Assembly (NCBI GenBank): GCA_045130275.1
Contig: JBGUPL010000075.1
Location: 1 to 19,884 of the forward strand
Reading direction: 5' to 3'
DNA from: F23-D06 sp045130275
GTDB taxonomy: Bacteria > Bacteroidota > Bacteroidia > Bacteroidales > WCHB1-69
DNA: 19,884 bases
Shown: piece after piece, positions 1 through 7,336 of the stretch
How the letters are laid out: every line of letters begins with the position of its first letter
Numbering within the stretch: position 1 is the first letter of the stretch
Made by a program: the position numbers and the translations under genes
Notes under the pieces: model-generated
The model's input: only the letters and a program-made list of their open reading frames with translations
The model's database searches: none
Told to the model about the DNA's origin: nothing

Positions 1-42
1 CTGTTAATCAGAGGGTCCAAGGTTCAAGTCCTTGAGGGAGCG
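1..42 (+). tRNA. tRNA-Asn (anticodon GTT), 3' part only
   Basis: The window opens inside a tRNA. Bases 1-7 form the anticodon loop with GTT at 3-5, which reads Asn codons AAC/AAU. Bases 8-12 are the 3' side of the anticodon stem and 13-17 the variable loop. Bases 18-22 and 30-34 (CAAGG/CCTTG) form a perfect T stem around the loop TTCAAGT. Bases 35-41 are the 3' acceptor strand and 42 is a G discriminator, as in bacterial tRNA-Asn. CCA is not encoded, so it would be added after transcription. The D arm and 5' acceptor strand lie outside the window. Confidence 0.88.
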
Positions 43-50
43 CAAGGCGA

Positions 51-77
51 AAGCACCGAAACATCGGTGCTTTTTTT
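51..77 (+). terminator. Intrinsic terminator after tRNA-Asn
   Basis: An 8-bp perfect stem, AGCACCGA (52-59) with TCGGTGCT (64-71), closes a four-base loop and runs into seven T residues (71-77). It lies 9 bases after the tRNA end, so it should end the tRNA transcript. The lipoprotein gene that follows begins only 28 bases later, so read-through could contribute to its expression. Confidence 0.85.
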
Positions 78-105
78 GTACCGACTGTTTTCAAAGAGAA
101 CCGCA

Positions 106-999
106 ATGAGAAGAACCGCAAGATTATTCGCCATCTTAATTCTGGGCGCATCGCTGCTTTTCGCCGGATGCCACTCCTCAAAAAGCACTCGGCAGGAGGC
201 CTTCTTCACCTGGGAGGATTCCTATCACCGGCACGTGCAGTTGGACACCGCCCCGCAGCGCATCATCTCCATCTCGCCTGCCATCACGGAAGTTATGTTC
301 CTCGTGGGAGCACAGGAAAAATTGGTCGGCGTCTCTGATTTTTGTAATTATCCACCTGAGACTGAGAAGATTACAAAGATTGGCGGGATGCACAACATTA
401 ACTTCGAGCAACTTCTTTCACTCCATCCGGACGTAGTGCTCATCGGCTCCATGATTTCGCAGCAAGATGTCGATGCCATCGAGAAAATGGGGATTCCTGT
501 CATCTGCATCGTGGAGGAGTCTTCGTTAGAAGGCATGGCCGAAATGATGGAGGTGGTCGGCCGCATCACACAGTGCGAGGAAAAAGGGAACGCTGAAGCC
601 ATGAAATGGCGGAAAAAGATTGCGGAGCGAAAGGCGAACGCACCTGCCCCCGAAAAACGCAAGTGCGTTTATTATGTAGTCGGCTTTGGCGACGGTGGCG
701 ACTTCACCGCCCCGAAAAAAACGCACATTCAGGAAATCATCGAGCTTGCAGGCGCCCGCAACGCCGGCGATTCCCTCACGGGCTGGAACATCAGCCGCGA
801 ATATCTTTTCAAGATCAATCCCGACATCATCCTCGTGCGCAACGAAGACAAAGAGGCATTCCAATCGCGCTACCCCTACACGCTTTTGGACGCGGTGAAA
901 GCGGGACGTGTCTATGGCATCGAAAGCGGCTGGATTGACGTCGTCTCCCTCCGCAACATGAACGCGGTGGATTTCATTGCGGGAATTTGCGAGAAATAG
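106..999 (+). CDS. Periplasmic cobalamin/Fe-siderophore-binding lipoprotein (BtuF/TroA-like)
   Basis: This 297-residue protein is a substrate-binding lipoprotein of a vitamin B12 or ferric-siderophore ABC importer. The ATG at 106 was chosen over an in-frame upstream start at 67 because 67 lies inside the terminator hairpin and 106 gives a clean lipoprotein signal: positive MRRTAR, a hydrophobic core, and the lipobox LFAGC with Cys22 as lipidation site. The mature part carries the family opening APQRIISISPAITEVMFLVG (49-68). Further family features are SDFCNYP (77-83), LHPDVVLIG (106-114), the interlobe region near 160-200, and INPDIILVRNEDKEAF (237-252). Length and layout match class III binding proteins with two lobes joined by a long helix. 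No permease or ATPase (btuC/btuD) is adjacent, so the substrate cannot be fixed. B12 is plausible because a B12-dependent reductase is nearby, but this is inference. Confidence 0.8.
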   Translation: MRRTARLFAILILGASLLFAGCHSSKSTRQEAFFTWEDSYHRHVQLDTAPQRIISISPAITEVMFLVGAQEKLVGVSDFCNYPPETEKITKIGGMHNINFEQLLSLHPDVVLIGSMISQQDVDAIEKMGIPVICIVEESSLEGMAEMMEVVGRITQCEEKGNAEAMKWRKKIAERKANAPAPEKRKCVYYVVGFGDGGDFTAPKKTHIQEIIELAGARNAGDSLTGWNISREYLFKINPDIILVRNEDKEAFQSRYPYTLLDAVKAGRVYGIESGWIDVVSLRNMNAVDFIAGICEK

Positions 1000-1046
1000 G
1001 CAACAAACACCTTAGGGTTGCCGCTATGCGACAGCCCCACTGATAC

Positions 1047-1067
1047 AAAAAAACGGGAACAGTTCCC
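1047..1067 (-). terminator. Intrinsic terminator for prfA
   Basis: Read on the minus strand, GGGAA (1063-1067) pairs with TTCCC (1055-1059) around a 3-base loop and is followed by G and a run of seven T (1047-1053). It lies about 60 bases past the prfA stop codon. A second imperfect hairpin at 1015-1037 (10 pairs, one mismatch, loop TAT) follows the lipoprotein gene but has no T run on either strand. Confidence 0.6.
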
Positions 1068-1080
1068 TATCCCCGTAATT

Positions 1081-1122
1081 ATCCATTATCCATTATCAAT
1101 TATCAATTATCCATTATCAATT
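1081..1122. repeat. Six tandem heptamers ATCMATT between convergent genes
   Basis: Six consecutive 7-base units read ATCCATT, ATCCATT, ATCAATT, ATCAATT, ATCCATT, ATCAATT. They fill the space between the terminator and the end of prfA. A shorter version occurs in the opposite orientation at 7337-7353. Such AT-rich short repeats are common between genes in Bacteroidales. No function is evident. Confidence 0.85.
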
Positions 1123-1124
1123 AA

Positions 1125-2204
1125 TTATTCCACTGCCTCCTTCAATCTCTCGGCATTTTCGGCCACTTGCAGCGCCTGAATCACCTCCTCAATGTCGCCG
1201 TTCATGAAATTGGCGAGGTTGTACATTGTATAGTTGATACGGTGGTCGGTGACGCGGTTCTGTGGATAGTTGTAGGTGCGGATCTTCGCGGAGCGGTCGC
1301 CGGTGGAGACCATCGTGCGGCGCTTGGAGGCGATTTCGTCCAAGTATTTCTGGTATTCGCGTTCGAAGAGGCGCGTACGCAGCACGCGCATGGCCTTTTC
1401 GAGGTTCTTGATCTGCGATTTCTCGTCCTGGATGGAAACCACGATGCCCGTGGGGATGTGAGTGAGACGCACAGCGGAGTAGGTGGTGTTCACGCACTGA
1501 CCGCCGGGACCAGAGGCGCAGAAGGTCTCCTTCTTGATGTCGCTCTGCTTGAGTTCCACGTCGAACTCGTCGGCCTCGGGAAGAACCACCACGGAGGCGG
1601 CGGAGGTGTGTACACGGCCCTGCGACTCGGTTTGCGGCACGCGCTGCACGCGGTGTACGCCCGACTCGTACTTCATGATGCCATAGACGCCGTTGCCGGT
1701 CACGGAGAAGTCAATCTCCTTGTAGCCACCCACGGTGCCTTCGGTCATGGAGAGCACCTCGATTTTCCAACCCTTCTTGTCGCAGAAGTGCTGGTACATG
1801 CGGAAGAGGTCGCCGGCGAAGATGCTGGCCTCGTCACCGCCCGTGCCTGCGCGGATCTCCATCTGGGCGTTCTTGCTGTCTTGCGGGTCGGAAGGCAGCA
1901 GCAACAGGCGAATATCCTCTTCAAGTGTCTCTTTTTCAGATTGATAGGCATCCAACTCTGCTTTGGCCATCTCGCGGAACTCCTCGTCTTTTTCGTTGGC
2001 GAGAATATCTTTGGCGTTCGCGATGTTGTCTATCACATCCTTATATCTCTTATAAGCGTCCACCACGGCCTGCAAATCCTTGTAGTCCTTGCTCAGTTTG
2101 ACGTAGTTCTTCATGTCGGACATCACATCCGGCTTGGTGATTTCCTCGCCAATCTGCAGCCAGCGTTGGTAAATGAGCTCTAATTTATCCAGTAAATCGT
2201 TCAT
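1125..2204 (-). CDS. prfA: Peptide chain release factor 1 (RF1)
   Basis: RF1 releases the finished polypeptide at UAA and UAG codons on the ribosome. The 359-residue length is normal for the family. The N-terminal helical domain (1-110) leads to GTGGDEA (120-126). The stop-codon reading PxT tripeptide is P-Q-T at 190-192 inside HRVQRVPQTESQGRVHTS. The catalytic GGQ is at 234-236 in ASGPGGQCVNTTYSAVRLTH, whose Gln is the target of PrmC methylation. PxT rather than SPF separates it from RF2. The start MNDLLDKLELIYQRW aligns with the family start, and a TATCTTTG promoter element lies 34 bases upstream. The gene is transcribed alone, divergently from the permease. Three genes here end in TAA or TAG on each side of it, consistent with a need for RF1. 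Confidence 0.96.
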   Translation of the reverse strand: MNDLLDKLELIYQRWLQIGEEITKPDVMSDMKNYVKLSKDYKDLQAVVDAYKRYKDVIDNIANAKDILANEKDEEFREMAKAELDAYQSEKETLEEDIRLLLLPSDPQDSKNAQMEIRAGTGGDEASIFAGDLFRMYQHFCDKKGWKIEVLSMTEGTVGGYKEIDFSVTGNGVYGIMKYESGVHRVQRVPQTESQGRVHTSAASVVVLPEADEFDVELKQSDIKKETFCASGPGGQCVNTTYSAVRLTHIPTGIVVSIQDEKSQIKNLEKAMRVLRTRLFEREYQKYLDEIASKRRTMVSTGDRSAKIRTYNYPQNRVTDHRINYTMYNLANFMNGDIEEVIQALQVAENAERLKEAVE

Positions 2205-2237
2205 ATATAAGCCTTTCTATCTTTTCTAATTCGGGTG

Positions 2238-2245
2238 CAAAGATA
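2238..2245 (-). promoter_or_regulatory. Bacteroidota-type -7 element for prfA
   Basis: On the minus strand these bases read TATCTTTG, a perfect TAnnTTTG element of the Bacteroidota primary sigma factor, 33 bases before the prfA start codon. No clear TTTG -33 element was found upstream. Confidence 0.65.
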
Positions 2246-2253
2246 CACTTTTT

Positions 2254-2343
2254 TCGGCTATTGGCTGTTTGCTTTTAGCTTTTGGCTATTAGCTACTTGC
2301 TATTGGCAGGCTAAAAGCCAAAAGCCAACAGCTAAAAGCAAAA
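2254..2343. repeat. Imperfect inverted repeat between prfA and the permease
   Basis: The left arm (2261-2294) is made of GGCTATT, GCTTTTAGC and TTTTGGC blocks. The right arm (2309-2343) carries their complements GCTAAAAGC, GCCAAAAGC and GCCAACAGC. The arms could form a large imperfect hairpin in the middle of the divergent promoter region. Translated forward it yields an aromatic-rich stretch that falsely lengthens the permease reading frame. It resembles non-coding repeats of Bacteroidales intergenic regions. Whether it affects either promoter is unknown. Confidence 0.65.
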
Positions 2344-2349
2344 AATTCG

Positions 2350-2357
2350 TACTTTTG
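2350..2357 (+). promoter_or_regulatory. Bacteroidota-type -7 element for the ABC permease gene
   Basis: TACTTTTG matches TAnnTTTG and lies 18 bases before the chosen ATG at 2376. Its position supports the short start over the in-frame ATG at 2235, since the upstream codons would precede the promoter. Confidence 0.6.
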
Positions 2358-2375
2358 CCGCCGATTCGCAAAGGT

Positions 2376-3452
2376 ATGCTAAGATACATCGTCAAAAAGA
2401 TCGGTTACGGGCTGCTGCTGATGCTCGGGGTGACGACACTCGTGTTCTTCCTGTTCACGGTGCTGCCGTCCGACCCTGCGCGCATGATCATGGGGCAGCG
2501 CAGCGACTTGGAGACGGAGGAGGCCATCCGCAAGGAGATGGGCCTTAACCTGCCCCTCGGGGTACAGTATCTCGCCTACCTCAACGATGTGTCGCCGATT
2601 TCCTGGCACAAAACCGACGACGCGAGTTCCTTCTTCTACCTCAACGACGACAACTACCACTACGTCAAGCTGATACCGATGAAAAAATCGGCTATCGTGC
2701 TGAAAGCGCCCTACTTACGAAGATCGTACCAGAGCAAGCGTCCCGTGACGGAAATCATCGGCGAAGCGTTCCCGAAAACCGTGTTGTTAGCAGTTGTCTC
2801 CATTGTCTTCGCTCTCATCGTGGGTATCATCATCGGCATCTTCTGCGCCCTAAAGAAGGGAACCTGGTTCGACAAGAGTGCCTTGGTGGTCTCGGTATTG
2901 GGGATGTCGGTGCCGTCGTTCTTCGCGGCCATCCTCTTCGCGTGGGTCTTCGCCTTCCTGTTAGCCGACTACACCGGACTCAACATGTTCGGCAGTTTAT
3001 ACACCGTAGATGACTATGGTTCAGGACAATACGTCAACCTCAAGAATTTGATTCTGCCCGCGTTGACTTTGGGTATCCGTCCGTTGGCGGTGGTCATCGA
3101 ACTGACGAAGAACTCGCTGTTGGAGGTGCTATCGCAGGATTACATCCGCACGGCGAAGGCGAAAGGATTAGGTCAAAAGACCATCATCGTGAAGCACGCC
3201 CTGAAGAATGCGCTGAACCCTGTGGTCACAGCAATCTCGGGCTGGTTGGCGGGGCTGTTGGCCGGCGCGGTCTTCGTGGAGTACATCTTCGACTGGAAGG
3301 GCATGGGCGTGGTCATCCTCGACGGTCTCGACAAGTACGATTTTCCCGTGGTGATGGGATCGTTGTTGTATGTTTCCATTATCTTAGTGATTATCAACAT
3401 AATATGTGATATCATCTACGGTTGGTTAGATCCTCGTGTCAGCTTGTCATAG
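2376..3452 (+). CDS. Dipeptide/oligopeptide-type ABC transporter permease (DppB/OppB family)
   Basis: This 358-residue inner-membrane permease belongs to the binding-protein-dependent peptide/nickel importer group. The N-terminus MLRYIVKKIGYGLLLMLGVTT and the first membrane helix (about 12-30), followed by VLPSDPARMIMG, are typical of DppB/OppB. A periplasmic loop of roughly 100 residues (31-133) comes next, then helices near 135-158, 170-197, 223-243, 283-303 and 328-348. The EAA loop that docks on the ATPase is at about 255-280 (DYIRTAKAKGLGQKTIIVKH). The start was chosen from the upstream AAAGG, the -7 element, and family alignment. An in-frame start at 2235 would translate the intergenic repeat. 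The second permease, ATPases and binding protein normally encoded beside it are absent from this window, so the substrate is unknown. Confidence 0.88.
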   Translation: MLRYIVKKIGYGLLLMLGVTTLVFFLFTVLPSDPARMIMGQRSDLETEEAIRKEMGLNLPLGVQYLAYLNDVSPISWHKTDDASSFFYLNDDNYHYVKLIPMKKSAIVLKAPYLRRSYQSKRPVTEIIGEAFPKTVLLAVVSIVFALIVGIIIGIFCALKKGTWFDKSALVVSVLGMSVPSFFAAILFAWVFAFLLADYTGLNMFGSLYTVDDYGSGQYVNLKNLILPALTLGIRPLAVVIELTKNSLLEVLSQDYIRTAKAKGLGQKTIIVKHALKNALNPVVTAISGWLAGLLAGAVFVEYIFDWKGMGVVILDGLDKYDFPVVMGSLLYVSIILVIINIICDIIYGWLDPRVSLS

Positions 3453-3799
3453 AGACGTTTCGTGAACTGTTTTTAAAGCGAATCGTGTAGTGCATGAACA
3501 TTATTTCCATGCCATTTTTTTGCCCAAAAATTTTTTTTCAAATTAAGTCGCTAATAATCAATCCGAAAAAAATATTAACGTCTTTTTGTTAATAATTATA
3601 GGAAACGAAAGGGAACAAAATCCAATACAATTATCTATTTTAGCAACCTCGAAACTAACGTTTCTTTTGTTTTGGAACTATTTGAAAATCAGCTAATTAG
3701 CGAATTTAATTAAAAATAGTATGGCACAAAAGGGACGAGAAGTTGCGAGAACAGGCCCGAAAGGACTAATGAAAAGAAAAACCAAAACCGCCGTATATT
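3453..3799. other. AT-rich intergenic/leader region before nrdJ
   Basis: This 347-base gap is much richer in A and T than its flanks. It holds a possible weak terminator (3492-3521), a small hairpin GAAAC/GTTTC at 3651-3664 followed by T-rich sequence, a palindrome CTAATTAG near 3694, and a 28-codon reading frame (3721-3807) overlapping the nrdJ start. I looked for a cobalamin riboswitch core and for NrdR boxes, as expected upstream of a B12-dependent reductase, and did not recognise either. No clean TAnnTTTG element was found, although TTTTG near 3666-3674 and TATTTG near 3679-3684 could be a degenerate promoter. Confidence 0.4.
3492..3521 (+). terminator. Possible weak terminator after the permease gene
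   Basis: GCATG (3492-3496) can pair with CATGC (3508-3512), with two further A-T pairs beyond a bulge, followed by seven T at 3515-3521. It is 40 bases past the permease stop. The stem is short, so this is tentative. Confidence 0.4.
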
Positions 3800-3807
3800 A
3801 TGAATGA
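3721..3807 (+). CDS. Possible 28-residue leader ORF overlapping the nrdJ start
   Basis: An ATG at 3721 opens a 28-codon frame beginning MAQKGREVARTGPKG and rich in Lys and Arg. It ends at a TGA (3805-3807) that overlaps the first codons of nrdJ in another frame. Overlap of a short upstream ORF with the next start is the geometry of translational coupling, and the local base composition is less AT-rich than the leader before it. I recognise no family. It could equally be a chance frame in the leader RNA. Confidence 0.22.
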   Translation: MAQKGREVARTGPKGLMKRKTKTAVYYE

Positions 3808-6520
3808 TGATTTATCCCTTTTTAGTGCAGTGAACGAGGAAGACGTGGAACAGGAAATGATGGAGCAGCAGCTGCAGAAATCAATGAGCGAATTGATAGC
3901 CAACCGTAACACCGCGATGCAGAAATACGCACAGGAGACTGCAACAGCGGCGGCAGTGGAACCCGAGGTCGAACAGCCGGTGTCGGAGACCACATACACC
4001 AAGGAGGACATTTTCTCCGACGTGGTACGATATTTCGGCGGCGACGAGCTGGCGGCGGGCGTTTGGATAGACAAGTACGCGTTGAAGAATTCCAACGGTG
4101 AATTGGTTGAACGCACTCCCGAGGACATGCACCGTCGCATGGCGCGTGAATTCGCCCGTATAGAGCGAAGATATGCCAACCCCATGAGCGAAGAGCAGAT
4201 ATTCTCCCTGTTCGACCATTTCAAATACGTGATTCCGCAGGGCAGCCCGATGGCTGGCATCGGCAACAAATACCAGGTGGTGTCACTCTCCAACTGCTTC
4301 GTCATCGGTAACAGCGGCAGCGCAGATTCCTACGGCGGCATCATGAAGATGGACGAAGAGCAGGTACAGCTGATGAAACGCCGCGGCGGCGTGGGTCACG
4401 ACATGTCCGACATCCGTCCCGCAGGCAGCCACGTGCAGAACTGCGCCCAAACCTCCACTGGCATCGTCCCCTTCATGGAGCGCTTCTCCAACTCCACCCG
4501 TGAGGTGGCACAGGACGGCCGACGTGGTGCCCTTATGCTCTCCATCTCCATAAAACATCCTGATGCAGAGCAATTTATAGATGCAAAAATGACGCAAGGC
4601 AAAGTCACCGGAGCCAATGTCTCCGTCAAAGTGGATGATGAATTCATGCAAAGCGTCCAAAACCATACCTCTTATACCCAACAATATCCCATCGACAGCG
4701 CCGACCCCAAGGTTTCCAAGGAGATCGATGCCAAGAAACTGTGGGACAAAATCATCCACAACGCGTGGAAATCCGCCGAACCCGGCGTCCTCTTCTGGGA
4801 CAACATCCGCCGCGAGTCTATCCCCGACTGCTACAAGGACGAAGGTTTCGAGACGGTTTCCACCAACCCTTGCGGCGAAATCCCGCTCTGTCCCTACGAC
4901 AGCTGCCGTCTCATCTCCATGAACCTCTACAGCTATGTCGATGAACCTTTCACCGACCGTGCAACCTTCAACATGCCGCGTTTCCGCCAGCATGTGCAGT
5001 ACGCACAACGTCTGATGGACGACATCATCGACCTGGAACTGGAAAAGATCGACGCCATCCTCGCCAAAATCGAAAGCGATCCCGAAAGCGAGAACGTGAA
5101 ACGCGTGGAAAAAGAACTTTGGCTCAAGATCCGCAAACAGTCGCTCAAGGGCCGCCGCACCGGTCTGGGCATCACCGCCGAAGGCGACATGCTCGCCGCT
5201 CTCGGCCTCACCTACGGCACTGACGAAGCCAACGCTTTCTCCACCGAAGTGCATAAACAACTGGCTCTCGCCGCCTACCGCTCCTCCGTCACTATGGCCA
5301 AGGAACGCGGCGCCTTCCCCATCTACAGCTGCATCAAGGAAGGCCACAACCCCTTCATCCAGCGCTTGCGCGACGCCGACCCGAAACTGTACGACGACAT
5401 GATCCGCTACGGCCGCCGCAACATCGCCCTGCTGACCATCGCGCCCACAGGAAGCGTAAGTATCTGTACACAAACCACATCCGGCATTGAACCCGCCTTC
5501 AACGTGGTCTATAAACGCCGTCGGAAAATCAACCCGAATGACATGGCCGCCAAGAAAACAGTTGTGAAAGACACGGTGGGCGACATGTTCGAGGAATATA
5601 TGGTCTTCCACCACAAATTCGTGGTATGGGCCGAGACAAAGGGCTATACGTTGGAACAGATGAAACAGATGAGCGAAAAGGAGATTTTCGCGCTTGTTGA
5701 GCAGTCGCCTTATTACAAAGCCACCGCTGCCGACACTGACTACATCAAGAAAGTCGAACTGCAAGGTTCTGTACAGAAATGGGTCGATCACAGCATCTCC
5801 GTCACCGTCAACCTACCAGCCACCATCACCGAAGAGGTGGTTGGCGACCTTTACATGAAAGCGTGGGAGGTGGGCTGCAAAGGCCTCACCGTCTATCGCG
5901 AAGGCTCCCGTGACGGCGTGCTCAACTCCCTCGACCAGTCCAAGAAGGAGGAGACGAAGGAGAAACCGAAGAACTTCAAGCGCCCCCGCGAACTGCGCGC
6001 AGACGTCATCCATTTCAAGAACAACAACGAGGACTGGGTGGCTTACATCGGACTCTACGACGGCAAGCCTTACGAAATCTTCACCGGCAAAACCGGCGAC
6101 GAGAGTTTCCTGTTGCCCAAGTGGGTGGATCACGGCACCATCGTGAAGAACCGCCACGACGACGGCACCAAATCCTACGATTTCATCTATCAAGACAAAG
6201 CCGGCTACGAAGTGATCCTGCGCGGTCTGGACCGCTGTTTCGACCAGGAGTTCTGGAACTACGCCAAGATGACCTCCGCGCTCTTGCGCAACGGCATCCC
6301 CGTGAACCACGTCGTGAATATCATTTCCGGCCTTAACTTCCGTCAGGAAAGCATCAATTCGTGGCGCAACGGCGTTTGCAGAGCCCTCAAGAAATTCATC
6401 CAGGACGGTACAAAACAGAAAGGTGTGGAATGCCCCAGTTGCCATCAGAAAGACACGATGGAATTCAAGGAGGGATGCCTGACGTGTTCGAATTGCGGCT
6501 ACGCGAAGTGCGGGAATTAA
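3800..6520 (+). CDS. nrdJ: Adenosylcobalamin-dependent ribonucleoside-diphosphate reductase (class II)
   Basis: NrdJ makes deoxyribonucleotides using coenzyme B12 as radical source, independent of oxygen. The catalytic residues are visible. Cys166 in SLSNCFVIGN and Cys369 in CPYDSC form the redox pair. Cys358 and Glu360 in NPCGEIPL provide the thiyl radical and general acid/base. The 11-residue spacing 358-369 fits the Thermotoga-type class II enzyme. Substrate-site motifs are APTGSVSICTQTTSGIEPAF (548-567) and LTVYREGSRDG (about 695-705). The C-terminus carries a four-plus-cysteine ribbon (CPSC...CLTCSNC), probably metal-binding or part of the regenerating arm. The protein has 906 residues. 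The conserved part begins near residue 66 (TYTKEDIFSDVVRYF), so the first 65 residues are an acidic, Gln/Glu-rich extension without a recognised domain. No ATP-cone was recognised. The window shows no class I or III reductase. Confidence 0.95.
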   Translation: MNDDLSLFSAVNEEDVEQEMMEQQLQKSMSELIANRNTAMQKYAQETATAAAVEPEVEQPVSETTYTKEDIFSDVVRYFGGDELAAGVWIDKYALKNSNGELVERTPEDMHRRMAREFARIERRYANPMSEEQIFSLFDHFKYVIPQGSPMAGIGNKYQVVSLSNCFVIGNSGSADSYGGIMKMDEEQVQLMKRRGGVGHDMSDIRPAGSHVQNCAQTSTGIVPFMERFSNSTREVAQDGRRGALMLSISIKHPDAEQFIDAKMTQGKVTGANVSVKVDDEFMQSVQNHTSYTQQYPIDSADPKVSKEIDAKKLWDKIIHNAWKSAEPGVLFWDNIRRESIPDCYKDEGFETVSTNPCGEIPLCPYDSCRLISMNLYSYVDEPFTDRATFNMPRFRQHVQYAQRLMDDIIDLELEKIDAILAKIESDPESENVKRVEKELWLKIRKQSLKGRRTGLGITAEGDMLAALGLTYGTDEANAFSTEVHKQLALAAYRSSVTMAKERGAFPIYSCIKEGHNPFIQRLRDADPKLYDDMIRYGRRNIALLTIAPTGSVSICTQTTSGIEPAFNVVYKRRRKINPNDMAAKKTVVKDTVGDMFEEYMVFHHKFVVWAETKGYTLEQMKQMSEKEIFALVEQSPYYKATAADTDYIKKVELQGSVQKWVDHSISVTVNLPATITEEVVGDLYMKAWEVGCKGLTVYREGSRDGVLNSLDQSKKEETKEKPKNFKRPRELRADVIHFKNNNEDWVAYIGLYDGKPYEIFTGKTGDESFLLPKWVDHGTIVKNRHDDGTKSYDFIYQDKAGYEVILRGLDRCFDQEFWNYAKMTSALLRNGIPVNHVVNIISGLNFRQESINSWRNGVCRALKKFIQDGTKQKGVECPSCHQKDTMEFKEGCLTCSNCGYAKCGN

Positions 6521-6570
6521 CCCTGTAGAGACCACCGCCGTGCGTCACTACAATAACCAATAACCATTAT

Positions 6571-7329
6571 ATGAGCGACTCGCAACAAACAGTATTCCTG
6601 TACGTTCCCTGCCAGATGGATCTTTTCCAGGCGGAGACGGTGACGAGTGCCATCACGGTGCTCAACCGGCTGGGACAGTTTTGCCATTATGATATGGAAA
6701 GCACTTGCTGTGGCCGCCGGTTCTTCATGGAAGGAGAAATGCAATATGCCAAAGACTTAGGCTACCAAGTGATCAAATCTTATACGGAATATTGCGAACT
6801 CCACAGCACCAAATTTCCCGTCGTGATACCCGACGCCGCCTGCGCAGGTTTCATGCGCCAGCATTTCGACCTCATCCTGAAGAACGCTACACTTCCCAAC
6901 GAGTTGAATACATTCATCAACAATGTATATGAATTGTGCGACTACATTGTGAACATCCTGAAAGTCAGCGATTTGAAAAACGAGTTCAAGCATCGCGTCT
7001 TTTATTTCAAGTCCTGCTCAGCTAAGCACCTCTATCCGCACAACAACGCCCCGGAGATCTTGCTGAAAAACACTATCGGACTCGACCTGATTGAAGATAC
7101 GGAAGAGAAGAACTGCTGTTGTGGGGCTAACGGCAGATTCCCTATGCTTAATCCTGAGGCCGCTGAAAAGATGACCGGTGAAATAGTGCTCCGCGCTTAT
7201 AATCAAGGAGCTGAATTCATCACCTCGACAGACATCCACTGCCTGCAACTTCTGGATTCTTACAAACAGGAACATGGCGTTGACATAGGGATCATCCACA
7301 TTGCCGACATCCTTCGTGGCGAAGAATGA
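6571..7329 (+). CDS. LutA/LldE-like (Fe-S) cysteine-rich (CCG) domain protein
   Basis: This 252-residue protein has the two-CCG-domain layout of LutA (YkgE/LldE), a subunit of the iron-sulfur L-lactate dehydrogenase complex. The first motif is Cys14-X31-Cys46-Cys47-Gly, followed by Cys91. The second is Cys149, then Cys183-Cys184-Gly, followed by Cys224. The start VFLYVPCQMDLFQAE matches the LutA opening, and IIHIADIL near the C-terminus matches too. An extra cysteine (Cys182) makes the second motif N-C-C-C-G. LutB and LutC partners are absent: nrdJ lies 50 bases upstream with no terminator seen between, and ackA follows with its own promoter. It may be read through from nrdJ. CCG domains also occur in heterodisulfide and succinate:quinone reductases, so the lactate role is an inference. 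Confidence 0.82.
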   Translation: MSDSQQTVFLYVPCQMDLFQAETVTSAITVLNRLGQFCHYDMESTCCGRRFFMEGEMQYAKDLGYQVIKSYTEYCELHSTKFPVVIPDAACAGFMRQHFDLILKNATLPNELNTFINNVYELCDYIVNILKVSDLKNEFKHRVFYFKSCSAKHLYPHNNAPEILLKNTIGLDLIEDTEEKNCCCGANGRFPMLNPEAAEKMTGEIVLRAYNQGAEFITSTDIHCLQLLDSYKQEHGVDIGIIHIADILRGEE

Positions 7330-7336
7330 TTCCAAT

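Noticed and set aside
1..105. tRNA-Asn as an attachment site of an integrated element
   Set aside because: No integrase gene and no direct repeat of the tRNA 3' end was noticed in the window. The downstream genes are ordinary chromosomal ones.
1167..2183. 338-codon open frame on the plus strand opposite prfA
   Set aside because: It is antisense to an intact release factor gene and its composition is that of a shadow frame.
2235..2375. Longer start for the permease gene
   Set aside because: The extra 47 codons translate an intergenic inverted repeat and lie upstream of the -7 element at 2350. The family start is at 2376.
3453..3799. Cobalamin riboswitch or NrdR box before nrdJ
   Set aside because: No B12-box-like core and no paired NrdR palindromes were recognised by eye. 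A covariance-model search would be needed to be certain.
4283..5791. 502-codon open frame on the minus strand opposite nrdJ
   Set aside because: It lies wholly antisense to a gene with all catalytic motifs of class II reductase. Its translation is rich in His, Val and Gly with no recognisable domain, as expected from a GC-biased shadow frame.
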